From: Clostridia bacterium
GTDB lineage: Bacteria; Bacillota; Clostridia; Oscillospirales; Acutalibacteraceae
Assembly (NCBI GenBank): GCA_900768075.1
Contig: CAAGBN010000067.1
Coordinates: 1 to 45,121, forward strand
Direction of reading: 5' to 3'
DNA length: 45,121 nucleotides
The stretch's first letter is position 1; each line of letters begins with the position of its first letter. Position numbers and translations under genes: made by a program. This document shows positions 22,939 through 30,911 of this stretch, piece by piece. The notes below the pieces were generated by a model. The model worked only from the letters and a program-made list of their open reading frames with translations. It was not told the DNA's origin and ran no database searches.

Positions 22939-24846
22939 ATGTCAAAACATACACCCTTAAACATAAATGCTTATAAGTCCTCGGGCTTTATAGGTGAATA
23001 TCAAAAGCTTATCAAGGACACAGTAATCCCCTATCAGTACTCTGTCCTTTGCGACAAGGCTGAGGACACGGAAAAGAGCCACGTAATCGATAACTTTATC
23101 AATGCTGCGAAAGCTCTCAGAGGCGAAGACACCGGCGACGGCTTTTACGGTATGGTATTTCAGGACAGCGACGCTGCAAAATGGCTTGAGGCTGTGGGAT
23201 ATTCCCTTGCCATATTTCCTGACGAAGACCTTGAAAAGACAGCTGATGAGGTAATAGATATTATCGCTCAGGCTCAGGACAGCGACGGCTATCTCAATAC
23301 ATATTACACCATCAAGGATAAAGACAAGCGCTGGACCAATATCCTGGAGGGTCACGAGCTTTATTGCAGCGGACATATGATTGAAGCGGCTATCGCATAC
23401 TACGAGGGTACAGGCAAGGATAAGCTTCTCAGAGTTATGGAGAAAAACGCAGAGCATATCTACGATGTGTTCATTCAGGGTGGTCATAAGGGATATCCAG
23501 GTCACCCTGAAATAGAGCTTGCACTTCTCAGGTTATATGACATTACAAAAAATGAAAAGTGCCTGAAGCTTGCCAAGCACTTTGTTGATATAAGAGGCGT
23601 TGACCCTCACTACTACGAAAAAGAGCGTAAAAGCCGTGAATGGACGGTCTGGGGCGGTGACGGTAAAAACCATCATTATCAGCAAAGCTATGCACCTGTC
23701 AGACAGCAGAAAAATGCCGACGGACACAGTGTAAGGGCAGTTTATCTCTATACAGCTATGGCTGACCTTGCAGCAAAGACAGAGGATAAGGAGCTCTATG
23801 AAGCCTGCAAAAATCTCTATGGCAGTATCGTCAATAAACGAATGTATGTAACAGGCGGTATCGGTTCGACCTGTCACGGAGAAGCTTTCACCGTTGACTA
23901 TAATCTCCCCTCTGACACCGTCTATGCTGAGACCTGTGCTTCTATCGGTCTTATATTCTTTATGAGCAGGATGCTTGAAAATGAAGTCAAAGGCGAATAC
24001 GCTGACATAATGGAGCTTGCTTTTTATAACACTGTTCTTGCAGGTATGCAGAAAGACGGCAAACGTTTCTTTTACGTCAATCCTCTTGAGGTTATACCCG
24101 GAATAAGCGGTGAGGCTGTGACTCACAGACACGCTCTGCCTCAGAGACCCAGGTGGTACACCTGCGCTTGCTGTCCTCCCAATGTGGCAAGACTTATAAG
24201 TGCATTCGGCAAATATGCCTACAGTGAAAGCGATGATACTGTTTTCTGTCACTTATTTGCAAGCGGTGACATATCAGCTGAAAACAGTATGAAATTCACC
24301 TGCAAGACCGACTATCCTTATGACTTTGAAATCAGCTATCAGATTGAAAAAGGCGGCATTCTTGCAGTAAGAATACCCGGCTATGTGCAAAACAGCTATG
24401 CCGTTTATATTAACAACTTCCCCAAGGATGTGCCCGTAAATGACGGATATATCTATATCGACGCCAATGACGGTGACAGTATAAAAATCAAATTAGAGGA
24501 TAAAATCAATGTCATTTACCCCTCGGCAAAGATACCCGACCTCAGCGGTGCCGTCGCTATTTCAAGAGGCCCTCTCGTTTACTGCTTTGAGGGTACTGAC
24601 AACGACGGCAGTGTACTTAATCTGAGACTTGATGCTGAAAGTGACTTTAAGGCGGTCAGCATCACTGACGAAATTTTAGGCGAGACAGTTATGATTGAGG
24701 CTGACGGTGTCAAGGTCAGCGACAAGGGCGGTTTGTATTCATTCTCGAAGCCCGAATCTGAATCTGTCAGGCTCAGAGCTGTGCCTTATTATTTATGGGG
24801 CAACAGAGGCGAAAATGAGATGAGAGTGTGGATGACAGAGAAATAA
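22939..24846 (+). CDS. GH127 beta-L-arabinofuranosidase-family glycosidase
   Basis: A 635-residue glycoside hydrolase of the GH127 (former DUF1680) family, known for releasing L-arabinofuranose from hydroxyproline-linked or arabinan side chains. The catalytic and zinc set is visible: AETCASI with Glu at about 331 and Cys at 333, and TCACCPPNVAR with the Cys pair at about 411-412, matching the Glu-Cys-Cys-Cys centre in characterised HypBA1-type enzymes. HELYCSGHMIEAAIAYYEGTG and YVTGGIGST are further family motifs. No signal peptide, so it acts on imported oligosaccharides. Monocistronic with its own promoter. GAGGTGAG ribosome site. A plant-cell-wall sugar role is likely. Confidence 0.93.
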   Translation: MSKHTPLNINAYKSSGFIGEYQKLIKDTVIPYQYSVLCDKAEDTEKSHVIDNFINAAKALRGEDTGDGFYGMVFQDSDAAKWLEAVGYSLAIFPDEDLEKTADEVIDIIAQAQDSDGYLNTYYTIKDKDKRWTNILEGHELYCSGHMIEAAIAYYEGTGKDKLLRVMEKNAEHIYDVFIQGGHKGYPGHPEIELALLRLYDITKNEKCLKLAKHFVDIRGVDPHYYEKERKSREWTVWGGDGKNHHYQQSYAPVRQQKNADGHSVRAVYLYTAMADLAAKTEDKELYEACKNLYGSIVNKRMYVTGGIGSTCHGEAFTVDYNLPSDTVYAETCASIGLIFFMSRMLENEVKGEYADIMELAFYNTVLAGMQKDGKRFFYVNPLEVIPGISGEAVTHRHALPQRPRWYTCACCPPNVARLISAFGKYAYSESDDTVFCHLFASGDISAENSMKFTCKTDYPYDFEISYQIEKGGILAVRIPGYVQNSYAVYINNFPKDVPVNDGYIYIDANDGDSIKIKLEDKINVIYPSAKIPDLSGAVAISRGPLVYCFEGTDNDGSVLNLRLDAESDFKAVSITDEILGETVMIEADGVKVSDKGGLYSFSKPESESVRLRAVPYYLWGNRGENEMRVWMTEK

Positions 24847-24945
24847 AATCAGCATATTTTTGTCACTTTTGTGCTCCAGCAAAAATGATGCCCCGCGGTG
24901 AGCGTGATATATAAAACAAAGCCCCACCACATACTTAAAATAGTA

Positions 24946-25250
24946 CCCCCCCGGCTAAGCCGGGGGTTCTTCATATGCGGGCTAAGCCCTATGTTACCAG
25001 CAACTCCTTAAGGAGTATCCTTTTTCTTCTTTTGCATAGTTTAATTATTAGCTACTACTAAAATTGTTTCAATTAATTATTCAACTATTTGAATTTTGGA
25101 ACATTATATGTTATATTCTTTTAGTTATCACTTTTGATAATCTCCTTTTGTTATTATTGCTGTTGGTAGCCGCTTTACTTTCAAAAGGAGCTTTTCTTTA
25201 TTCTACTGAACGCTAAAGCTTTTTTTGAACTCCCCGGCACAGCCGGAGGT
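24946..25250. mobile_element. Possible non-coding IS200/IS605-type remnant
   Basis: The left end has CCCCCGGC-taa-GCCGGGGG followed by TTCTT, then GGGC-taa-GCCC and the palindrome ACTCCTTAAGGAGT. The right end has CTCCcCGGC-aca-GCCGGAG followed by GTTTTCG, in the same orientation as the left hairpin. The core is AT-rich with no open frame. Same-strand subterminal hairpins are typical of IS200/IS605 elements and their non-autonomous derivatives; the assignment is inference. Confidence 0.35.
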
Positions 25251-25266
25251 TTTCGTTAACAATAAA

Positions 25267-25296
25267 TAAAGGAGACTCGTTTTTGAGTCTCCTTTA
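25267..25296. terminator. Bidirectional terminator
   Basis: AAAGGAGACTC-gttttt-GAGTCTCCTTT with T/A-rich flanks; serves the minus-strand hydrolase gene. Confidence 0.75.
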
Positions 25297-25311
25297 ATAT
25301 TGCTTTTTATT

Positions 25312-25374
25312 GCCCTCGCCAGGCTGGCATTCTTTTTCCTATCGCGGAAAAAGAATCAAAAACGCGATGTTTTT
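25312..25374 (-). repeat. TAACATCGCG-type repeat, copy after the hydrolase
   Basis: On the minus strand, after the stop TAA and five A's, ACATCGCGTTTTTG leads into the hairpin ATTCTTTTTCC/GGAAAAAGAAT (25329-25356), then GCCAGCCTGGCGAGGGC. Compared with the M16 copy, one base pair is missing from both arms of the stem. Confidence 0.85.
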
Positions 25375-26337
25375 TTACTTTAAAAACTTCTCTATGAATT
25401 CAGCCATTTTCTTCTCACACGCCTCTTTATCTATAAGATAACTTTCAGCGTGGTCTGCACCCTCAACAATAAGCTTATCCTTATAAGGTGCTGAGCAGGC
25501 ATCAAAGAGTTGATGCACCATATATGTCGGCACAAACTTATCACTTCCGCCGTGAATAAACAGCATAGGTATCTTCGCTCTGCCCACTGCCTCAAGGGCG
25601 TTGGTATCCTTCTGGAAGTCATAGCCTGCACGCATCTGATTGTATTTGCACATAATGGGAACAATGGGATTTTTAGGCAGACCTAAGTTTTCAAGCTTGT
25701 ATGTAAACTCATCAAGAGCACTTGTGAAGCCACAGTCTGCAATAGTGAAGCGTACGTTTTCGGGGAGCTTTTCACTGCCTGTCATAAGCATTACAGTGGC
25801 ACTACCCATAGAAATACCGTGAAGAAATATGTCAATATCACTGCCGAAGGTCTCATTCATATAGCCGAGCCACTGAAGTGAATCTCTTGACTCAAAGGAA
25901 CCGAAGCCAACATATTTGCCCTCACTCTCCCCCGCACCCTGATGGTCAACAAAGAACATATTAAAGCCTAACTCTTCAACATAGTGCTTGGCATAATAGC
26001 ACCACTCAGGCTTACCCTTATTTCTGTAGCCGTGTGAACAAAAAACATAGACCTTACTGTCTTTCTTCGGCTTCATAAGATAAGCTGTAAGCTTGTTTCC
26101 GTCAGCATTTGTTATATGGTGTCTTTCATAGCCGTACTCTTCAATCCACATGATATTTTTGCGTCTTATCCGCTCCTTGCCGTCAATAGGCTTTGACTCG
26201 CTCAAAGCCATACCTAAAGCTTTAGGTACTTCAAAATCTGCATATATAAGAGCTCTGTATATCCACTCATTAGCTGCAACGGCTGTTACGGCACTAAGAG
26301 CAAGCGTACCGCCTAAAAATATAAGAGATTTCTTCAT
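25375..26337 (-). CDS. Membrane-anchored alpha/beta hydrolase (YqkD-like)
   Basis: A 320-residue protein with an N-terminal hydrophobic anchor (KKSLIFLGGTLALSAVTAVAA). The alpha/beta hydrolase core has VFCSHGYRNKGKPEW (oxyanion strand), FFVDHQGAGES, nucleophile elbow HGISMGSA with Ser near 175, the acid in FIHGGSDKFVP and the final His in GADHAES. Similar Firmicute proteins are annotated YqkD. Substrate unknown, probably ester. I use the ATG at 26337, with AGGGGA about 10 bases upstream, instead of an ATG 21 bases further up. Confidence 0.87.
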   Translation of the reverse strand: MKKSLIFLGGTLALSAVTAVAANEWIYRALIYADFEVPKALGMALSESKPIDGKERIRRKNIMWIEEYGYERHHITNADGNKLTAYLMKPKKDSKVYVFCSHGYRNKGKPEWCYYAKHYVEELGFNMFFVDHQGAGESEGKYVGFGSFESRDSLQWLGYMNETFGSDIDIFLHGISMGSATVMLMTGSEKLPENVRFTIADCGFTSALDEFTYKLENLGLPKNPIVPIMCKYNQMRAGYDFQKDTNALEAVGRAKIPMLFIHGGSDKFVPTYMVHQLFDACSAPYKDKLIVEGADHAESYLIDKEACEKKMAEFIEKFLK

Positions 26338-26377
26338 TGTTCTTTCCCCTTTCTGCATTCACTTTTGTTTTCTAATT

Positions 26378-26404
26378 AAAAAGGGCCGTCATACGACAGC
26401 CCTT
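26378..26404 (-). terminator. Terminator of the TQAP-repeat protein gene
   Basis: On the minus strand GGGCTGTC-gtat-GACGGCCC followed by TTTTTAATT, 20-odd bases after the stop. Confidence 0.8.
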
Positions 26405-26425
26405 AATTGTTTTACACGTTTGAAA

Positions 26426-27370
26426 TTAAGCGTATGTAATTTCGTAAACTGTATCCATGTTACCTTCGATACCAATTGTAGCCTTAACAACTGATACTGA
26501 ACCTGTACCTGAACCGCCGAGGGGAAGGTAGTTGTGAAGCTTAACAAGTCTGCCCTGAGCGTCAACAGTAGCTTCTACTTCTGCACCGGGGTATGTCATG
26601 TCAGCCTTTGTGATCTTAATGGGGTTGATGTCAAGTGTGCCGAGATCGAGGGGATCCATAGCACCCTTGTGGTATGTGGGTTCTGAAACGTTGCTTGTGC
26701 CGTCGAATACAGATGTTTCCTGTACGAACTTGATTTTGATTGTGTAACCGCCGTCAGCATTGGGAGTAGCTGTAGCTTCTGCAAGGCCTGCAGCCTGAAC
26801 TTCAGCATCTCTGCCGTTGGGAACCATCTTGTGTGAAACGTATCTGTTAGGATCGTTTACGTCAACACCGTTTTCGAATGTGAATTCTTCTGTTGATGAA
26901 GTGATGAACTTCTGGATAACACCGTTTACGATGCCTTCAACAGCTGAGGGAAGGTCCTTAGCCTTAACGTCAACTGACTCTGTCTTCTTAAGCATTACCT
27001 TGCCTTTGTAAGCCTTGTAATCGTTTACAGCCTTGTTGTAAGCTGCAGCGATTTCTTCCTTTGTTGAGGGAACTGATGTGCTGCCGCTGTCTGCTGCAGG
27101 AGCATCTGTTGCGGGAGCGTCTGTTGTGTCGTCACCAGCAGGAGCTTCTGTGGGAGCCTGAGTTACGGGAGCCTGAGTTACAGGAGCCTGAGTTACAGGA
27201 GCCTGAGTTGCGGGCTGCTGAACTGCACCAGCGTTTACTGCACCGCCGTTAACTTCTACTGTGCCACCGATTTCAATTTTGATGCCGTTTGATGCGCCAA
27301 GACCGTAGCCGCTTAAGAAAACGATAAGAGCTACAAGGATAATAGCAACAACCTTAATTTCTTTTTTCAT
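26426..27370 (-). CDS. Exported protein with Thr-Gln-Ala-Pro repeat stalk
   Basis: A 314-residue protein. Residues 1-30 are a membrane anchor or signal (KKEIKVVAIILVALIVFLSGYGLG). Residues 50-95 form a low-complexity stalk with four near-perfect TQAPV/TQAPT repeats, then Asp/Ala/Thr-rich linker, probably spanning the wall. Residues 100-314 form a folded domain: EEIAAAYNKAVNDYKAYKGKVMLKKTESVDVK, then beta-rich sequence ending in MDTVYEITYA, a type common in Clostridia and of unknown function. I chose the ATG at 27370 over a TTG at 27391; GAAAGGGG precedes it by about 11 bases. Own terminator. Confidence 0.78.
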   Translation of the reverse strand: MKKEIKVVAIILVALIVFLSGYGLGASNGIKIEIGGTVEVNGGAVNAGAVQQPATQAPVTQAPVTQAPVTQAPTEAPAGDDTTDAPATDAPAADSGSTSVPSTKEEIAAAYNKAVNDYKAYKGKVMLKKTESVDVKAKDLPSAVEGIVNGVIQKFITSSTEEFTFENGVDVNDPNRYVSHKMVPNGRDAEVQAAGLAEATATPNADGGYTIKIKFVQETSVFDGTSNVSEPTYHKGAMDPLDLGTLDINPIKITKADMTYPGAEVEATVDAQGRLVKLHNYLPLGGSGTGSVSVVKATIGIEGNMDTVYEITYA

Positions 27371-27740
27371 GGTTATAATAACCCCTTTCAAAAAATTTTG
27401 CGTCCTTTACCTGAACGCTTTTACCGTAATAATGGCTGGTCTTGATAACACCAAGTCATTTACCTAATAAAGTTACAATATTTTTCTCAAAAAGTCAAGT
27501 GGTTTTTTCCATTTCCTGCGAAGTTTTAATCTTTTTACCAAGCAAAATGCAAAAATCGACTTTTTGCACAAAATATACAATACAATATGTGCATTTTGAC
27601 AAGTGCCACATTTAGCACGATTTTTATATTTTTGTCATTAATTATGCTTTCCCTATTGCATTTTATGTGTCTTATAGTGTATTCTATAATGGAAAGTGTT
27701 TTCACCGTTTTTATTATTAAAGAAAGGAATATATCGCGTT
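27371..27740. other. Divergent AT-rich spacer
   Basis: No gene seen. It carries a likely promoter for the CopZ-like gene (TTTATG at 27662 and TATAAT at 27685-27690, 17-base spacer) and an isolated TTGACA at 27596-27601 without a matching -10. A CGACTTTTTGCACAAAATATAC stretch is AT-rich and unremarkable. Confidence 0.5.
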
Positions 27741-27971
27741 ATGAAGAAAATCATCGATGTTACAGGTATGCACTGTACACACTGCTCAAAGTCTGTTGAA
27801 GATGCTCTCAAGGCCATCGACGGCGTTACAAAGGCAAAAGCAGACCACGAAAAATGCACTGCAACAGTAACAATGAAAAGCGAAGTTGATGACAAGCTTC
27901 TCATCGAAGCTATCGAAAAGCTCGGCTTCACACCCGGCGAAATAACCATTAAAGAAGGCATTTTCGGTTGA
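27741..27971 (+). CDS. CopZ-like heavy-metal-binding (HMA) protein
   Basis: A 76-residue single HMA domain. The metal site is GMHCTHC with Cys at 12 and 15 in the typical MxCxxC loop, followed by the ferredoxin-like beta-alpha-beta-beta-alpha-beta pattern and the late motif IEKLGFTPG. Such proteins carry Cu(I) or another soft metal to an exporting ATPase or repressor. No copper ATPase lies nearby. I start at the ATG at 27741; an upstream extension lacks a ribosome site. AAAGGA is about 12 bases upstream. The GPH transporter starts 55 bases downstream. Confidence 0.9.
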   Translation: MKKIIDVTGMHCTHCSKSVEDALKAIDGVTKAKADHEKCTATVTMKSEVDDKLLIEAIEKLGFTPGEITIKEGIFG

Positions 27972-28026
27972 TGAAAGTCAACTGATCAAATAAATTCACA
28001 AGTATTTAAAAGGAGATAAAAAAATC

Positions 28027-29523
28027 ATGGCTAAAGAAAAAAATAAAAAGGAAAAACCGGTTAACGAGCATCCTAATAAAATAGGTATCAAGGAAGCCGC
28101 AGGTTACACCATAGCCGAAGCAGGTAATATGTTTAACCTTACATATATCTCTTCTTTCCTTAAGGTATTCCTCACTGACGTTATCGGTATCTCTGCAGGT
28201 AAAGCAGGTACCATGTTTATGGTTACCCGTATCTGGGACTGTATCAACGACCCTATCTGGGGTGCTATGGTTGCTAAAAAGGCTCCCAAGCCCGACGGTA
28301 AGTTCAGACCCTATCTCAAGTGGGTTGCGTTCCCTCTCGCACTTTCAACTCTTCTTTGCTTCGCACCTTATAATAAGTTAGGTCTCGGCGAAGGCTTACT
28401 TCTGGTTCTTGCTTATGTTACATACACATTCTATGGTATGATGTACACAGGTATGAACATTCCTTTCGGCTCACTTGCTTCAGTTATCACTGATGACCCT
28501 GCAGGCAGAAGCCTTCTTTCAACCTTCCGCTCAATCGGTTCAGGTATCGGCGGTGCTGTTGTTCTTTTCGTTGCTCCTATGTTCATCTATAACAACGTAA
28601 CCATCAACGGCAAAGAGGTACAGCAGGCTGACGGCAACAAGATGTTCATCTTCGGTGTTGCTATGGCAGTGCTTTCACTTGTTTTCTATCTTTGGGGCTA
28701 CAAGTCAACTAAAGAAAGAGTACCCTCAGAGGCAGATCCTCAGATGGACTTCAAGGCAACATACATCGGTCTTCTCAAATCAAGACCCTTCATCACAGTT
28801 GCTCTTGCAGGTGTACTTATCAGCGGTCAGCTTCAGTTCGGTTCATTCAACACATACCTTTATAAGAACTACTTTGAAAACACAGACTTGAGCTTACTCG
28901 GTACAGTTTGCACATACCTTCCCACAGTTATTCTTATCCCCTTCATCGGCAAGCTTTCAGCTAAATACGGCAAGAAAGAGCTTTGCGGCAAGGCAACAAT
29001 CGTTTCTGCTATTGCGGCAGTTGCTCTTGCTATCGTAGCAAACAATCAGTCAATTCTCGACATGCTTGACCCTGTAAACGGCAGACTCCCCTGGCCGATT
29101 TTCATGATTACACTTTTCGTAATCGGTATGGGTTACACCTTCGTCAGCCTCACTTGCTGGGCTGTTGTTATGGACGTTATCGACTATCAGGAATATGCAA
29201 CAGGCATCCGAAACGAAAGTGCTGTTTATGCTGTTTACACCTTTGCACGTAAGTTCGGTCAGACAATCGCTGACACACTCGGTCTCTATCTTCTTCAGTG
29301 GGCAAGATACGACAAAGACGTTGCAGGTATCGGCTTCATCACAGAAAACGGCACAAGTAAGAAGATTATGCTTATCTGCACAATCATTCCCGCTGTAGTT
29401 TACACAGGTGTATGGCTTCTTATGAGATTCGGCTATCCTCTTACAAAAGAAAGACTCGAGCCTATTTATGTTTTTGTTCGCGAGAAGCGTGAAGCTGCAG
29501 AAGCAGAAGCTGTAAATGCATAA
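28027..29523 (+). CDS. GPH-family sugar:cation symporter
   Basis: A 498-residue integral membrane protein with about 12 helices. The family signature of glycoside-pentoside-hexuronide carriers is present near the start: YISSFLKVFLTDVIGIS then VTRIWDCINDPIWGAMV. Further conserved elements are RPYLKWVAFPLA, DPAGRSLLSTFRSIGSGIG and the late CWAVVMDVIDYQEYATGIRNESAVYAVYTFARKFGQT. These carriers import oligosaccharides, pentosides or hexuronides with Na+ or H+. AGGAG ribosome site 11 bases upstream. It is tandem with the CopZ-like gene. Possible source of substrate for the window's GH127 and GH20 enzymes, but the gene is unlinked to them. Confidence 0.9.
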   Translation: MAKEKNKKEKPVNEHPNKIGIKEAAGYTIAEAGNMFNLTYISSFLKVFLTDVIGISAGKAGTMFMVTRIWDCINDPIWGAMVAKKAPKPDGKFRPYLKWVAFPLALSTLLCFAPYNKLGLGEGLLLVLAYVTYTFYGMMYTGMNIPFGSLASVITDDPAGRSLLSTFRSIGSGIGGAVVLFVAPMFIYNNVTINGKEVQQADGNKMFIFGVAMAVLSLVFYLWGYKSTKERVPSEADPQMDFKATYIGLLKSRPFITVALAGVLISGQLQFGSFNTYLYKNYFENTDLSLLGTVCTYLPTVILIPFIGKLSAKYGKKELCGKATIVSAIAAVALAIVANNQSILDMLDPVNGRLPWPIFMITLFVIGMGYTFVSLTCWAVVMDVIDYQEYATGIRNESAVYAVYTFARKFGQTIADTLGLYLLQWARYDKDVAGIGFITENGTSKKIMLICTIIPAVVYTGVWLLMRFGYPLTKERLEPIYVFVREKREAAEAEAVNA

Positions 29524-29540
29524 CAGCGTATTTGGTCTGC

Positions 29541-29650
29541 CGTCCTTTTTAAGGGACGGGTCATACCACGCCGGCAAAAGTGACACCTGCCCGGCGTGGG
29601 CTACATAAAAAAGATTAAGGCAGCCTGACATTCAGGCTGCCTTTTTTGTT
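29541..29650 (+). terminator. Terminator region after the GPH transporter
   Basis: Three hairpins in a row: CCGTCC...GGACGG (29541-29560), CCACGCCGG...CCGGCGTGG (29567-29602, whose core CAAAAGTGACACCTGCCCGG resembles the TAACATCGCG repeat end), and GGCAGCCTG-acatt-CAGGCTGCC with a TTTTTT run (about 29620-29650). The last is the efficient terminator. Confidence 0.7.
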
Positions 29651-29654
29651 GAAG

Positions 29655-29703
29655 TGCGGGAAAGCGTAGTTATAAAGACTACTCCTTTCCCGCCCTTTTT
29701 ATT
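29655..29703 (+). terminator. Second hairpin with T run
   Basis: GCGGGAAAG and CTTTCCCGC flank about 20 bases, followed by CCTTTTTATTTTT. A backup terminator or repeat. Confidence 0.55.
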
Positions 29704-29746
29704 TTTCGGCTGATTTTCAGTTTGCTACTGACGAAAAAGTCAGTTT

Positions 29747-29780
29747 CATTCATAATTCATAATTCCTCATTCATAATTGG
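29747..29780. repeat. AT-rich ATTCATAATT repeat, single arm
   Basis: Tandem CATTCATAATT / CTCATTCATAATT units matching the arms of the elements at 4254-4397 and 15524-15635. I could not find an opposite arm nearby. Confidence 0.55.
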
Positions 29781-29889
29781 TTTTCTCCCACTCAAGCCGT
29801 GAGCCCCCTAACTTTGTCCCGAGCAACAAAGCAGGCAAAACATTCTCTCCTCAGTTTCGGCTTCAAATCATTTTTCTACCATCGGTAGG

Positions 29890-29918
29890 GTGACTTTTGC
29901 TGATATTTGTGCTATATT
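29890..29918 (+). promoter_or_regulatory. Promoter of the XRE regulator gene
   Basis: GTGACT at 29890-29895 and TATATT at 29913-29918 with a 17-base spacer and an extended -10 TGC directly before it. Confidence 0.55.
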
Positions 29919-29940
29919 GAACACGAAAGGTGATGATGTT

Positions 29941-30768
29941 ATGGACAACAAAACCACAGGCGCTTTCATCAGCGCAAGAAGAAAAGAGCTGTCTCTTAAT
30001 CAGAAACAGCTTGCCGAAAAGCTCGGTGTAACAGATAAAGCCGTATCAAAATGGGAAACAGGCAGAAGTGCACCCGATATCGCTTTGCTTGAGCCACTTG
30101 CAAAGGAGCTTGGTGTTAGTGTAGTGGAAATTCTTCGTGGTGAAAAGATAGAAGAAGAAAACTTCCCTGCTGTTTCTGATGAGGTAGTGGTAACTACGAT
30201 GAAGAAGGATAAGAAGAGGCTTAAAAAGGCGGTGGTTGTTACCGTAGCTGTTATGCTGTCACTTGTTACACTCGGTCTTATGCACTATTACGGCTATCAC
30301 TATTTCAACTCTGTAAGTGCTGATGACATAGAAGCTATTGAAAAAACAGCCACAGAATATGTCGGCACCTATCACGACGGTGAAGAGAACATGAAAATAG
30401 TTAAAGCAGTAAAAAAAGAGTCATATTATTTTTATCTCCTTGAGGGTACAAACAAAGGCGAAAAGATTATGTCATTGGCCATATTCAGAACAAATGACGT
30501 CTTCAAGAAGCGAATCACAGTCAACGCAGGAAGCATCGGCAAAGACTATAAGCCCAACACTATCGGACAAAGCTGTTTAGGCGATTGGATAGACGGCAAT
30601 CAGATAACAATCAATGCATTTTACGGCTATGATATGACAGACACAGAATACAGCTATTATTACCGTGGAGTGACATCCACCAAGCAGATTGAAGACGGCA
30701 TTTTATTGGATGTTTTCATCGATATCAACGGCTCCTGGAGCCCTCCTATGATTATCTACAACAACTAA
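29941..30768 (+). CDS. Membrane-tethered XRE-family transcriptional regulator
   Basis: A 275-residue protein. Residues 1-65 form an XRE helix-turn-helix (ISARRKELSLNQKQLAEKLGVTDKAVSKWETGRSAPDIALLEPLAKELGVSVVEIL). A single membrane helix at about 97-118 follows (KKAVVVTVAVMLSLVTLGLMHYYG), then an external domain of about 155 residues without a recognised family. Such one-component sensors couple an outside signal to DNA binding. The ATG at 29941 is preferred: the open frame upstream overlaps the promoter. It faces the trxB-like gene and is separated from it by a terminator. Target unknown. Confidence 0.85.
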   Translation: MDNKTTGAFISARRKELSLNQKQLAEKLGVTDKAVSKWETGRSAPDIALLEPLAKELGVSVVEILRGEKIEEENFPAVSDEVVVTTMKKDKKRLKKAVVVTVAVMLSLVTLGLMHYYGYHYFNSVSADDIEAIEKTATEYVGTYHDGEENMKIVKAVKKESYYFYLLEGTNKGEKIMSLAIFRTNDVFKKRITVNAGSIGKDYKPNTIGQSCLGDWIDGNQITINAFYGYDMTDTEYSYYYRGVTSTKQIEDGILLDVFIDINGSWSPPMIIYNN

Positions 30769-30774
30769 AAATTT

Positions 30775-30806
30775 AAGCAGGCGCCGAATACGCCTGCTTT
30801 TTTTCT
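30775..30806 (+). terminator. Terminator of the XRE regulator gene
   Basis: AAGCAGGCG-ccgaata-CGCCTGCTT followed by TTTTTTCTTTT. Confidence 0.85.
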
Positions 30807-30810
30807 TTTC

Positions 30811-30911
30811 GCTCGCCACGGGGCATTACTTTTTCCTGTCGCGGAATGACCCCTCAGTCACTTCGTGACAGCTCCCCTTAAAAGAGGCGCCGAATCAAAA
30901 ACGCGATGTTA
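30811..30911 (-). repeat. TAACATCGCG-type repeat after the trxB-like gene, split by an insert
   Basis: On the minus strand the stop TAA is followed by CATCGCGTTTTTGATT as in the M16 copy. The hairpin is interrupted: about 46 bases (30847-30892) containing GTCAC-ttc-GTGAC replace the last part of one arm, and the element resumes with CGCGACAGGAAAAAGTAATG-type sequence at 30823-30845. Confidence 0.8.

Larger units (their letters stand above)
24847..25374. other. Gene-free spacer with repeats and a possible insertion-sequence remnant
   Basis: No gene supported. It holds a degenerate member of the TAACATCGCG-type repeat (about 24858-24900), an AT-rich core bounded by GC-rich hairpins (24946-25250), a bidirectional terminator (25267-25296) and the repeat after the hydrolase (25312-25374). 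Confidence 0.6.

Noticed and set aside
22957..23505. Second antisense frame within the GH127 gene
   Set aside because: No ribosome site or family motif. The plus-strand gene explains the sequence fully.
23533..24252. Long antisense open frame inside the GH127 gene
   Set aside because: It lies opposite a clear enzyme, has no ribosome site and only arises because the antisense strand lacks stops.
27147..27215. CRISPR-like direct repeats
   Set aside because: The repeats are contiguous, 15 bases long and in frame inside a coding region. They have no spacers.
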